DNA from: Afipia sp.
GTDB taxonomy: Bacteria; Pseudomonadota; Alphaproteobacteria; Rhizobiales; Xanthobacteraceae
NCBI GenBank assembly: GCA_017308575.1
Contig: JAFKEQ010000001.1
Span: forward strand, 868,001-932,000
DNA: 64,000 bases
Direction of reading: 5' to 3'
Position 1 is the first letter of the stretch, and each line of letters opens with the position of its first letter. This document shows, one piece after another, positions 1 through 7,859 of this stretch. The notes under the pieces were generated by a model. The model was not told the origin of the DNA, made no database searches, and saw only the letters and a program-made list of their open reading frames with translations. The translations under genes were made by a program, and so were the position numbers.

Positions 1-450
1 GGACTTGGCGGGGGCTTTGGTGGATTCGGTGGCTTCGGCGGATCGCAGCCCGCCGCTCAGGAACCGGCGGTCGCGCCTGAAATTCCGGCCACGATCCGTG
101 CCGACGAAATCGTCGGCCGTTGGGGCCTCGCCTCATTCCACAAGCCTGACGACCGCACCCGCACCGAAGCGGCGGCCCGCGGCCAGTGCAAGAATCCCTA
201 TGTGATCGGGCAGGGCGCGACCGGCGGCGTCATCATGCATTTGCCGGATGAAGCGACCCCGCAGGAACTGCGCCTCAAAGGAAGCCAGAGCGGCAAGAAC
301 TATATCGGGCCTGCCGGTCCGGCTGGTGGCCAGCAGGATCGCGAGATCGTTTCGTTCGATGGCCGCGTGCTGATGACCCGCTTTATCGATCCGGACGCCA
401 ACAGCCGCTACGGCACCATGGTCTATGTCCGTTGCGCGCCGCGTGCATGA
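1..450 (+). CDS. Conserved hypothetical protein, C-terminal part (cut by window start)
   Basis: The frame is open from the first base, so the start lies outside the window; 149 codons are visible. The visible part begins with a Gly/Phe-rich stretch (GLGGGFGGFGG), then an Ala/Pro-rich linker, then a globular region of about 115 residues with 'ADEIVGRWGLASFH' and two cysteines ('GQCKNPY' and 'VYVRCAPRA' near the C-terminus) that could pair outside the cytoplasm. A Gly-rich linker before a small Cys-containing domain suggests an exported protein or lipoprotein, but the signal sequence cannot be seen. I do not recognise a named family and assign no function. Confidence 0.7.
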   Translation, partial: GLGGGFGGFGGFGGSQPAAQEPAVAPEIPATIRADEIVGRWGLASFHKPDDRTRTEAAARGQCKNPYVIGQGATGGVIMHLPDEATPQELRLKGSQSGKNYIGPAGPAGGQQDREIVSFDGRVLMTRFIDPDANSRYGTMVYVRCAPRA

Positions 451-524
451 ACGGTTCCGGCATGATCTGATGCCGGAATGATTTGCGATTCTGAAGATAA
501 GAGACTGTCAGGGCAGGACCGGAC

Positions 525-1706
525 GTGCTGATCTCCGGTCCCACCCGTGCCGTCGGCATCTTCTGCATCACCGAGATTCTGGCCTGGGGCGCGCTATTCT
601 ATCCGCCCGGGCTGACCATGCCGCATATCGCCGCCGCCCATGGCTGGTCGCTGGCGCAGACGCTGCTCGGATTCTCCATCGCGCTCGGTGTGTCCGGACT
701 GGCATCGCCGCTGGCGTGCACCCTGGTCGAGCGGCATGGCGGTCATTACGTGATGGCGGGCGGCGCGCTGATCGGCGCGCTCGGCCTGCTCATCCTTCCG
801 CTGACCAGTCAGTACTGGGCCTATCTGGCAAGCTGGGTCCTGCTCGGTGTCGCGCTCGCCTCCAACCTGTATGATCCGGCGTTCACGGCGCTGACCCGCA
901 TTTTCGGCATCGCCGCGCGGCGGCCGATCACGCTGGTGACGTTCGTCGGCGGGCTGGCTTCGACCCTGTCATGGCCCACGACGCAGATACTGATCGCCCA
1001 TAGCGGATGGCGCAGCGTCTATTTCGTGCTGGCAGGCGTCATGGCGTTTGTCGTCGCGCCGCTTTATGTCTTCGTGCTCCCGCGCAACGCGGTCTATGTC
1101 CCGCCGCCTGTGCCCGAAGGTGTTGCGGCGCCCAGACTCGCGAACATCATTCCCGCCTCCGGCGCGCCGTTTCTTTTCATTGCGGCGGGCTTTGCATGTC
1201 ACGCCTTCCTGCAGTCCGGCACGCTGGCGCATCTGCTGACCATCCTCCAGCGTGGCGGCATCGATGCTGTCACGGCCGTTGCAATCGGCGCGCTGTTCGG
1301 CCCGGCGCAGGTGCTGACCCGGATCGCGGATTTCGTCACCGGCGGCAGGCTGCATCCGCTCTGGCTGGTGCGGCTTGCGATGGGAACGATGGTCCTCGCA
1401 TTCATCCTGCTTGTCGCCGCCGGGTTCGCGCCCGCCGTCGCGGCGACGTTCGCCATCATGCTCGGCGCGGCCAACGGCGTGGTTACCATCGCGCGGGGTG
1501 CGCTGCCGCTGGTGTTGTTCGGAGCTAAGGGCTACGGGCGCATCGTCGGGCGCATTGCGCGGCCGGCACAGATTTCTCAGGCCATCGCGCCGTTTGTATT
1601 TGCTTATGTGATCGACCGGTGGTCCGGGCCCGTGGCTCTGGAAATCATGATCGTCGTGGCGCTGCTGGCGCTGCTCTGTTTCAGCGCGATCCATCGGCCG
1701 AAATAA
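525..1706 (+). CDS. MFS transporter
   Basis: This 393-residue protein is almost entirely hydrophobic, with about twelve membrane segments, the size and layout of a major facilitator superfamily carrier. The N-terminal half carries the usual short loops and a helix rich in Gly/Ala; a basic loop (ARRPIT) lies near the middle of the N-terminal domain. The GTG start at 525 puts the first helix directly after a short polar lead. It is convergent with cheZ and shares a terminator hairpin with it. The substrate cannot be read from the sequence. It resembles 'YbfB/OxlT-like' alphaproteobacterial MFS proteins only in general architecture. Confidence 0.8.
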   Translation: MLISGPTRAVGIFCITEILAWGALFYPPGLTMPHIAAAHGWSLAQTLLGFSIALGVSGLASPLACTLVERHGGHYVMAGGALIGALGLLILPLTSQYWAYLASWVLLGVALASNLYDPAFTALTRIFGIAARRPITLVTFVGGLASTLSWPTTQILIAHSGWRSVYFVLAGVMAFVVAPLYVFVLPRNAVYVPPPVPEGVAAPRLANIIPASGAPFLFIAAGFACHAFLQSGTLAHLLTILQRGGIDAVTAVAIGALFGPAQVLTRIADFVTGGRLHPLWLVRLAMGTMVLAFILLVAAGFAPAVAATFAIMLGAANGVVTIARGALPLVLFGAKGYGRIVGRIARPAQISQAIAPFVFAYVIDRWSGPVALEIMIVVALLALLCFSAIHRPK

Positions 1707-1736
1707 AAAAACCCGGAACGCGGTTCCGGGTTTTCA
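1706..1736. terminator. Bidirectional intrinsic terminator between MFS gene and cheZ
   Basis: A perfect stem AACCCGGAAC/GTTCCGGGTT with a GCG loop is flanked by A-tract on the left and T-tract on the right, so it can stop transcription from both converging genes. Confidence 0.85.
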
Positions 1737-1757
1737 GAAACGGCGATGGCGTTCGGC

Positions 1758-2522
1758 TTAGTCGAACAGCGCGTCGATGTCGTCCTGCGAGACATGGCCT
1801 GCTTCATCCGGTCCCTTCGGGCCGTTGAGCAGGCGGGCGTCGCCCACGCGGGTGTCGACGATCGGTGGCGCATGCTGCTTGATCGCATCGACGCCGCCCC
1901 AGATGTCCATCATGACATTGATGTGATGCTCGATGAACTTCATCGTGGTCATCACCTTGCTGATGCGCTGTCCGGTGAGGTCCTGGAAGTTGCAGGCCTC
2001 GAAAATGCCGACCACGCGGTCCTGGATTTCTTCGCTGAGCCGCGTGTGCTGGTCCGGCGATGTGGTTTTGCCGAGGGCGGTCGCGGCCTGATCGATCGCT
2101 TCCGCGGCCTCGAGAATCTGCTGGGTGGCTTCTTCGGTGCCGCCGACCACGGCGCCGAGTTCGCCGGTGACCTTGGCCATTTCATCGCCGCTGAAGCTCT
2201 TGCCGTGAAGGACGGCGATTTCCTGCTTGGTGCGGGCGATGGCGTCGTGAATAAGATCGAGTTCGACCTTCAGCTTTTCGCACTGTTCGATCTGCGCGCG
2301 ATAGCTGCCGAGCAGCTTCTGGGCGGCGGCGAGATCGTCGGGCGAGGGGGCGTCGTCACCTGCGTGGAGCGGCTGGGGCGAGGCCATCTGCGTGCGGATG
2401 GCGCGCAGTTCGCTCATGACCTGATGATGCTGTGCTGAAACGCTGCCGTCCTCCTGGACGATGACCGGCAGTTCGCCGGACTGCATGGTTTCGATACGAT
2501 ATCGCTTGCGCTGGATGGCCAT
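1758..2522 (-). CDS. cheZ: Protein phosphatase CheZ
   Basis: CheZ dephosphorylates CheY-P and resets flagellar motor switching. The 254-residue protein has a long helical middle and the motif 'CNFQDLTGQRI' (about residues 173-183); in CheZ the Asp and Gln of FQDLTGQ are the catalytic residues, and both are present. The last residues 'SQDDIDALFD' form an acidic amphipathic tail like the CheY-binding C-terminal peptide of CheZ, and also like the CheY-binding N-terminus of FliM. No other chemotaxis gene is nearby, so it appears to be a stand-alone locus. It is divergent from the L,D-transpeptidase gene across a 300-base gap. Confidence 0.88.
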   Translation of the reverse strand: MAIQRKRYRIETMQSGELPVIVQEDGSVSAQHHQVMSELRAIRTQMASPQPLHAGDDAPSPDDLAAAQKLLGSYRAQIEQCEKLKVELDLIHDAIARTKQEIAVLHGKSFSGDEMAKVTGELGAVVGGTEEATQQILEAAEAIDQAATALGKTTSPDQHTRLSEEIQDRVVGIFEACNFQDLTGQRISKVMTTMKFIEHHINVMMDIWGGVDAIKQHAPPIVDTRVGDARLLNGPKGPDEAGHVSQDDIDALFD

Positions 2523-2823
2523 TGGTTCCCCACTTCTGTGTTGTGGAACTTCTACACCACCGTGATTTAACGCGAAGTTTCAGAGGCAAACGCTTTTCCA
2601 TTCGGTATGCGCGGGCGCACACCAACGGTTAACCATGCCAAGGCGGCATTCATCGAAAATAAACGCTACTGCGAAGAACACGCGCGATATGAGGACGTGG
2701 TGAATCGATGGGCCGCTTTCGTTTACCAAACTGACGCGAATTGAAACTTAAATGCATGTGTTCAGGGCGCGCTGTCCGCGCCAGCGACGAAACAGTAACG
2801 ACGAAACAGTGCAGAGTACGTCG
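2523..2823. other. Divergent intergenic region upstream of cheZ and the L,D-transpeptidase gene
   Basis: About 300 bases with no credible gene. It must hold promoters for both flanking genes, but I cannot identify convincing -35/-10 boxes. A 12-base direct repeat (CGACGAAACAGT at 2785-2796 and 2799-2810, period 14) sits just before the L,D-transpeptidase start. Confidence 0.5.
2785..2810. repeat. 12-bp tandem direct repeat before the L,D-transpeptidase start
   Basis: CGACGAAACAGT occurs twice with a 2-base spacer, 14-29 bases upstream of the ATG at 2824. It lies in the likely 5' leader and may be a local duplication or a protein or RNA binding element. Confidence 0.6.
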
Positions 2824-3630
2824 ATGTCGAAAACAATTCCCCTCGCGCTTGCCGCCAGCGCCATCTGTCTTGGCGTCAGTTCTCACGCCTTCGCGTTCGA
2901 CGAAGCCGCACCCGAAGACAATCCGCGCGTCATCTATGCGCGGCCGGAAGCCAACCCGCCGATGCCGATCCGCGTCGCCTATCAGGAACGGTCGAATATG
3001 GGCGGCGGCCTGATCGAATTTTTGTTCAGCGGCGGTCAGTCCGGCAATCCCGAATATGCGCAGCCGCGCTACGAGCAGCGCTATGAGCCGGTGCCGTCAC
3101 GCGGCGGCCTGCCGCCGATGGATCCGCAGTATCGTCAGGAGATGCGGCAGGGCGATGTCTCGATCGAGCCGGGCCGCCCGGGCATCGATCCGAAATTCGA
3201 AAAGCAGGTGGTCGAATACGACGGCAAGTATGCGCCCGGCACGCTGGTGATCGATACGCCGAACAAGTTCCTGTATCTGGTGCAAGGCGGCGGCAAGGCG
3301 CTGCGTTACGGCATTGGCGTCGGCAAGCCGGGCTTCACGTGGTCGGGTGTAAAGACGGTCTCCGCCAAGAAGGAATGGCCGGCGTGGACGCCGCCGCCGG
3401 AAATGCTCAAGCGCCGTCCCGATCTGCCGCGCCACATGGAAGGCGGCCCTGAAAATCCGCTCGGCGCGCGCGCCATGTATCTCGGCACGTCGCTCTATCG
3501 CATTCACGGCTCCAACGAGCCATGGACCATCGGCACCAACGTGTCGTCCGGCTGCATCCGGATGCGCAACGAGGACGTAATCGATCTTTACGGCCGCGTG
3601 CCCGTCGGTACCAAGGTCGTCGTGATCTGA
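2824..3630 (+). CDS. L,D-transpeptidase, YkuD/ErfK family, exported
   Basis: L,D-transpeptidases make 3-3 cross-links in peptidoglycan or attach proteins to it, using a Cys nucleophile in the periplasm. I take the ATG at 2824 (268 residues) because it gives a clean signal peptide, MSKTIPLALAA...SHAFA, with cleavage near residue 25. A Pro/Gln/Tyr-rich linker follows, then the YkuD domain (about residues 135-268) with the conserved 'YRIHGSNEPWTIG' and 'VSSGCIRMRN': His228 and Cys244 are the expected catalytic pair with the invariant Ser-Gly before Cys. It is a single gene, divergent from cheZ. A longer in-frame start at 2752 would bury the signal peptide and is unlikely. Confidence 0.9.
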   Translation: MSKTIPLALAASAICLGVSSHAFAFDEAAPEDNPRVIYARPEANPPMPIRVAYQERSNMGGGLIEFLFSGGQSGNPEYAQPRYEQRYEPVPSRGGLPPMDPQYRQEMRQGDVSIEPGRPGIDPKFEKQVVEYDGKYAPGTLVIDTPNKFLYLVQGGGKALRYGIGVGKPGFTWSGVKTVSAKKEWPAWTPPPEMLKRRPDLPRHMEGGPENPLGARAMYLGTSLYRIHGSNEPWTIGTNVSSGCIRMRNEDVIDLYGRVPVGTKVVVI

Positions 3631-3647
3631 ACTGGCGACACGGCTGC

Positions 3648-3787
3648 CTGGTTTGTGTCCCGGGCGCAGCGCAGCACTCTTGTGATGCGCTGCTGAACCG
3701 GGACCGTCGCGGACTAGAGCCGCCACGGCCTTGCGCGGTCCCGGCTCTGCGATGCACCGCTGTCGCGCTGCATCGCGTCCGGGACAA
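3648..3787. repeat. Palindromic intergenic repeats (CCGGGaC family), two units
   Basis: Two imperfect stem-loops lie back to back between convergent genes: one around 3655-3708 (TCCCGGGCGCAGCGCAGC paired with GCGCTGCTGAACCGGGA) and one around 3736-3784 (GTCCCGGCTCTGCGATGC paired with GCATCGCGTCCGGGAC). A clearly related unit lies at about 60773-60829, so this is a dispersed family. Confidence 0.7.
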
Positions 3788-3816
3788 GTCTTGTTGAAGA
3801 ATTCGGTTCAGAACCG

Positions 3817-4620
3817 TCAGGCGAAGTCGCTGTCGCCGCCGTCATCGAAGCCGGCGGAATCGAAATCGTCGTCATCGTAATCGCCGTCGTCCTGATCCTG
3901 GTCTTGGTCCTGATCGGCATCGGCCTGCGCCTGATCGTAGGAACTCTGGCGCTGGCTGTCGCCGCTCTTGCCGATGTCGTTGACGCCCGCGTCACGCGCG
4001 AGATTGCCCGACGACGATGCCGAGTCCCACGGGCTTTTGCTGGTTCCGGCATCGGCCGTGTTGCCGAACGACTGCTGGCTGCCGCCGCCCATCAGGCCGC
4101 GGATGCTGTTCATCAGCATCGAACCGCCGATCACGCCGGCTGCGGTTGCCGCCGCCGTTCCAAGGAACGATCCGCCGCCACCGCCGAACATGCCGCCGCC
4201 CGCATTGCCGGATCCCACGCCACCATAGCGCGGATCGTTCATGCGCGAATCGTCGTTGAGGCGCGCGTTGCCGAGCGCCTGACCACTGTTCCAGACCGGC
4301 CCGCGTTCGCCGGGGCGAACGCTTGGCACCGAGCTGCGACTTTGGCCCGGTCCGAGAATCGCATCGCGCATGGAATCGAGAAAGCCGCCGGACGGCTGCG
4401 GTTCCTGTTCCGCGCCTTCCAGTTCCTGAATGCGGGCGTTGGCGCGCTTGAGAGCTTCGTCCTGCACCAGCGCGGTCTGCACCAGCGAATAAACCGCGTT
4501 CGGCGCGCGGCGCAGGCCCTGCATGATCGCGGATTCCGCATCGGGCTCGCGCGGCGCCGTCTCCAGCTTTGCGAGACGGTCGAACAGATCGTCAACCAGT
4601 TGGCGTTCCTGCGGCGTCAT
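3817..4620 (-). CDS. DUF2076 domain-containing protein
   Basis: The N-terminus 'MTPQERQLVDDLFDRLAKLE' followed by an acidic helical segment and 'QTALVQDEALKRANARIQELE' is typical of DUF2076 proteins. After residue 100 comes a low-complexity Gly/Ser-rich stretch with a hydrophobic 'AAATAAGVIGGSMLMNSI' segment, then a long Asp/Gln-rich tail (DQDQDQDQDD) ending in acidic residues. I choose the ATG at 4620 because it is preceded by AGGAGACATTC at ideal spacing; an upstream in-frame ATG at 4638 lacks this. 267 residues. The role of the family is unknown to me; it is often linked to envelope or stress functions, which is only an association. Confidence 0.8.
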   Translation of the reverse strand: MTPQERQLVDDLFDRLAKLETAPREPDAESAIMQGLRRAPNAVYSLVQTALVQDEALKRANARIQELEGAEQEPQPSGGFLDSMRDAILGPGQSRSSVPSVRPGERGPVWNSGQALGNARLNDDSRMNDPRYGGVGSGNAGGGMFGGGGGSFLGTAAATAAGVIGGSMLMNSIRGLMGGGSQQSFGNTADAGTSKSPWDSASSSGNLARDAGVNDIGKSGDSQRQSSYDQAQADADQDQDQDQDDGDYDDDDFDSAGFDDGGDSDFA

Positions 4621-4759
4621 GAATGTCTCCTCCAGCATCCGGCACCCGAATGCGAGGAAAAATGTAAGGCCGGTTTGTGTCGCGATAAGTCCCGGCGTGA
4701 ATTAAATTTCGGAAAGTCGTCGGCAAGGTGCGACAAAAGGACATGGGGCGAGACCGAGT

Positions 4760-4866
4760 CCCGTCATCCTGAGGTGCGAGCACTTGCTAGCCTCGAAGGA
4801 TGACGTGCCGAGAAACACCGTCGCCCTTCAAGACGCGGCGCTTTGCGCCGCTCCTCAGGGTGACAG
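4760..4866. repeat. Palindromic repeat pair (TCATCCTGAGGnGCGAG family) overlapping the 3' end of the deacetylase gene
   Basis: Unit one, 4762-4806, pairs CGTCATCCTGAGG with CCTCGAAGGATGACG. Unit two, about 4818-4866, pairs CGTCGCCCTTCAAGACG with CCGCTCCTCAGGGTGACAG. The stop codon and last residues (LSPLSP) of the neighbouring deacetylase lie inside unit two. The same family occurs near 54545-54650 and 58961-59063. Confidence 0.75.
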
Positions 4867-5712
4867 CGGACTTAGCGTGACCTTGTTCGTCACAAGCAGC
4901 TTCGAAAAATCATCGCCCGCCAGAAACGCATATTCCCGTTCGCGCTGGTCCGTCACGTTGTCGATGCTCACCAGCATGTCGTCGACGAAGCCAGGATGGC
5001 ACATCACAAGGCCGCCGTCCGGCAGGCCGTCAAGAAAGCCGGCCAGCGCCTGTCCGAAGTCACCGCCGCGCACCATGTCATAGGCCCCGGCGAATCCGGG
5101 ATTGAAAGCGATTCCGGCGCGGGCACTCTTCTTGCGGAATGTCTCGCTCAACGTATCGAGCAGCAGCGCCTTCGGATTACCGAGCCGCTGCGCGAGCGGC
5201 AGGCTGCGGCCGCACTGGCGCATCCACGCGCCGGGCGCGGCCTGCTTCACCGCCGCGAGAAATGCGTCACGGATTTGCGGAAACAGTTGCACATGCTGGT
5301 GACCGTCCACGTAGTCGGGCGCGCGGCCGAACAGCTCGCGGAAGGCCGCGATCTGCGCCAGCAGTTCGGCCTGCACGATGTCGGGATCGAGCCGGCGCAT
5401 CAGGCTGGCGCGCAAGAGGCGCGCGAGCGGCAGGAACTGTCCGCCGTCCAGCGGTCTGAAATACATGGTCAGTGGGTTGAACGGCGCGGTCAGCGTCGCA
5501 TGCAGGCCGATCGTGCAATTCGGATTGGCGGCGACAGACTGTTTCAGCGCATCGATCTCGGTATGGTCCACCGCGCCGCCGACCACCATCACTGAGGTGG
5601 CGTTGAGTCTTTTCTTGTCGATCAGGTCGCGGATCGCGCGATTGACGCCGGGACTCATGCCGTAGTCGTCGGCACAGAGCCAGATGCGGCGTGGTGGCAT
5701 GTTCGCGGTCAT
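4855..5712 (-). CDS. ChbG/HpnK (YdjC-like) carbohydrate deacetylase
   Basis: This 285-residue protein has the YdjC/ChbG metal-dependent deacetylase signature: 'LCADDYGMSPGVNRAI' (Asp pair for metal and catalysis), 'GLHATLTAPF' (His ligand) and 'VDGHQHVQLFP' (His-x-x-His type). The family removes acetyl groups from N-acetyl sugars; named members are ChbG (chitobiose), HpnK (linked to hopanoid loci) and NaxD (undecaprenyl-phosphate-GalNAc in Francisella). The ATG at 5710-5712 overlaps the stop of the upstream glycosyltransferase as ATGA, so the two are translationally coupled and probably act in sequence on a lipid-linked sugar. The last few codons are made of palindromic-repeat DNA. Hopanoid genes are absent here, so the HpnK label is only by family. 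Confidence 0.85.
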   Translation of the reverse strand: MTANMPPRRIWLCADDYGMSPGVNRAIRDLIDKKRLNATSVMVVGGAVDHTEIDALKQSVAANPNCTIGLHATLTAPFNPLTMYFRPLDGGQFLPLARLLRASLMRRLDPDIVQAELLAQIAAFRELFGRAPDYVDGHQHVQLFPQIRDAFLAAVKQAAPGAWMRQCGRSLPLAQRLGNPKALLLDTLSETFRKKSARAGIAFNPGFAGAYDMVRGGDFGQALAGFLDGLPDGGLVMCHPGFVDDMLVSIDNVTDQREREYAFLAGDDFSKLLVTNKVTLSPLSP

Positions 5713-6749
5713 TCGGCCACGGTCTGCGGCGTCTTGGCGACGGCGGTCTCGGCGGTCTTCACGCTGTGCTCCGCGACGAAGTAGATCGGGCGCGCCTTGA
5801 TCTCGGACAGGATCTTGCCGATGTACTCGCCCATCACACCGATCATGATGAGCTGCACGCCGCCGATGGTCATCAGGCCGACCACCAGCGAGGGATAACC
5901 CGGCACGGACTTGCCGCTGACCACCGTCTCCCACAGGATCGACAGGCCGAACAGGAAGGCGACGAAGGCGAGCAGCAGGCCGAGCAGGCTTGCCACGCGC
6001 AGCGGCGCCACCGAGAACGAGGTGAGCCCTTCGATCGATAGGCCGAGCAGGCGGCTGATGTTGAAGGTGGTCACGCCATGCGCGCGCGCCTCGGGTTCGT
6101 AATCGACGCGGATCTGGCGAAAGCCGATCCAGCTCGCCAGTCCCTTGAAGAAGCGGTTGCGCTCCGGCAATTGGCGCAGCGCCGCCGCGGCGCGCGGCGA
6201 CAGCAGGCGGAAATCGCCGGCATCTTCCGGGATTTTCTGGCGCGAGCCCCAGTTGATCAGGCTGTAGAACGTGCGCACGCTGAGGCGGCGCAGGAACGAC
6301 TCGTTGTCGCGATGCGCCTTCGCGGTATAGACCACGTCGTAGCCGTCGTCGATCCAGTGGCCGACCAGCTTTTCGACCAGCTCCGGCGCGTGCTGGCCGT
6401 CGCCATCCATGAACAGCACCGCGCCGCGGCGCGCATGGTCGAGGCCCGCCATCAGCGCGGCCTCCTTGCCGAAATTGCGCGACAGCGACACCACCTGCAC
6501 GTCGAGGGCATTGGCAGCAAGATTGCGGGCAACGCTCAGCGTCGTGTCGGTCGAGCCGTCGTCCACATAGACGACTTCGCAGGTGAGGCCGTAGCGCTGC
6601 TTCAGCGTCGCCGCCAGATTGCACAGCCGCGCGTGCAGCGGTTCGAGGCCTGCGCCTTCGTTGAAGGCGGGCACCACGATGGAGAGGCCGGCGGAGGCCG
6701 GAATCCGGCCGCCGTCCGAAAGGTTTGACACATCAACACCCGATGTCAT
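5709..6749 (-). CDS. Polyprenyl-phosphate glycosyltransferase, GT2 DPM1/GtrB-like
   Basis: The protein starts with a GT2 domain: 'LSIVVPAFNEG', 'VYVDDGSTDTT', the metal-binding 'FMDGDGQHAP' and 'PERNRFFKGL'. Two or three hydrophobic helices follow ('SLLGLLLAFVAFLFGLSIL' and 'VVGLMTIGGVQLIMIGVMG'), the arrangement of enzymes that load a sugar onto undecaprenyl or dolichyl phosphate at the membrane (GtrB, ArnC, DPM1, FlmF). The ATG at 6749 (346 residues) is preferred; a start at 6821 would read through a palindromic repeat. It is the first gene of a two-gene operon with the YdjC-type deacetylase, suggesting a lipid-linked amino sugar product for envelope or lipid A modification. Confidence 0.87.
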   Translation of the reverse strand: MTSGVDVSNLSDGGRIPASAGLSIVVPAFNEGAGLEPLHARLCNLAATLKQRYGLTCEVVYVDDGSTDTTLSVARNLAANALDVQVVSLSRNFGKEAALMAGLDHARRGAVLFMDGDGQHAPELVEKLVGHWIDDGYDVVYTAKAHRDNESFLRRLSVRTFYSLINWGSRQKIPEDAGDFRLLSPRAAAALRQLPERNRFFKGLASWIGFRQIRVDYEPEARAHGVTTFNISRLLGLSIEGLTSFSVAPLRVASLLGLLLAFVAFLFGLSILWETVVSGKSVPGYPSLVVGLMTIGGVQLIMIGVMGEYIGKILSEIKARPIYFVAEHSVKTAETAVAKTPQTVAE

Positions 6750-6799
6750 CGCTTTGCTCGCTCGCCTATGTTCCCGGCTCCATCCTCTTGATGAGATGG

Positions 6800-6823
6800 A
6801 TTGCCGGGTCAAGCCCGGCAATG
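6800..6823. repeat. Short palindromic repeat
   Basis: ATTGCCGGGTC followed by AAGCCCGGCAAT forms a near-perfect palindrome between hisG and the glycosyltransferase. It resembles the short dispersed palindromes common in alphaproteobacterial spacers. Confidence 0.65.
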
Positions 6824-6881
6824 ATGGGCCACGACATTTATTGTCACGCGCGTATTCGTCGCGGCATCCGCCTTGCCCACA

Positions 6882-7859
6882 TCATCGATTCAGAAACGCT
6901 TCGAGCTTCGCGAACAGCGGGTTCTCGCGGTCGTACACATAGTCCAGCGAGGCGATGGACACAGTGTCCGCGCCGTGGGTGCGCAGGAAGCTCGCCAGCG
7001 CGTAGAGCTGGCTCGGCGGGCAGTGCAGCGTCAGCATGCCCGACGAGGTTGGCCCACCGAACGGCGAGACCACGCCGAACCGGGTGTGCGCTTCTGTCAG
7101 CAGGGCATCGTTGCAGGCCGCAAAGCGGGTGCGGACTTCCTTATACTTGCGCGCGCGAGCGCTGGCCGCGATGTGGTCGAGGATGATCCGCGCGGTGTCG
7201 CGGGCCTGCGGCGACCAGTCGGCGTCGCGCGAGGCCACGAGATTGGCGTGGCTGCGCAGCATCACGCCGTCGTCGAGCACCTTCAGCCCGTTGGCCACGA
7301 GAGTTGCCCCGGTGGTGGTGATGTCGACAATCAATTCAGCCGTGCCGGCGGCGGGCGCGCCTTCGGTGGCGCCGGCGCTTTCCACGATGCGATAATCGAC
7401 CACGCCCTGCGCGGCGAAGAAGTTGCGCGTCAGGTTGATGTATTTGGTCGCCACTCGCATGCGATGGTTGTGCCGCGCGCGGAACGAGGTCGCGACGTCA
7501 TCGAGGTCCGCCATGGTGCGCACGTCGATCCAGGCCTGCGGCACCGCGACCACAACATTGGCGCTACCGAAGCCGAGACTCTCGATCAGCAGAACGCGCT
7601 TGTCCGCGTCGTGAATGTTTTCGCGGATCAGGTCTTCGCCGGTGATGCCGAGATGCACCGCGCCGCGCGCAAGCTGCGCCGCGATTTCGCTGGCCGACAG
7701 ATACGCGATCTCGACATTGTCCAGCGCGGGAATGGTGCCACGATATTCACGGGCACCGCGCGGTTTGGCGAGTGTCAAATTGGCCTGTGTGAAAAAGGCT
7801 TCGGCGTTTTCCTGCAGGCGTCCCTTGGAGGGAACGGCGACGACGAATGGCGCGGTCAT
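6882..7859 (-). CDS. hisG: ATP phosphoribosyltransferase HisG
   Basis: HisG joins ATP and PRPP in the first step of histidine synthesis. The 325-residue protein shows '[13 protein letters not shown]' at the N-terminus, the PRPP-binding-type segment '[26 protein letters not shown]', and a C-terminal portion ('[34 protein letters not shown]') that looks like the regulatory domain of long HisG. Its ATG overlaps the stop of hisZ as ATGA. A length beyond that of classic short HisG (about 210-230 residues) combined with a HisZ partner is unusual and is noted in the findings. Confidence 0.92.
   Translation of the reverse strand: MTAPFVVAVPSKGRLQENAEAFFTQANLTLAKPRGAREYRGTIPALDNVEIAYLSASEIAAQLARGAVHLGITGEDLIRENIHDADKRVLLIESLGFGSANVVVAVPQAWIDVRTMADLDDVATSFRARHNHRMRVATKYINLTRNFFAAQGVVDYRIVESAGATEGAPAAGTAELIVDITTTGATLVANGLKVLDDGVMLRSHANLVASRDADWSPQARDTARIILDHIAASARARKYKEVRTRFAACNDALLTEAHTRFGVVSPFGGPTSSGMLTLHCPPSQLYALASFLRTHGADTVSIASLDYVYDRENPLFAKLEAFLNR

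Noticed and set aside
969..1694. Minus-strand frame opposite the MFS transporter
   Set aside because: The translation is Arg/Gln/His-rich without any domain; the plus-strand product has a normal membrane pattern.
3904..4803. Plus-strand frame of 299 codons opposite the DUF2076 gene
   Set aside because: Composition follows the antisense of Asp/Gln-rich and Gly-rich codons, and it runs through the palindromic repeat at 4760.
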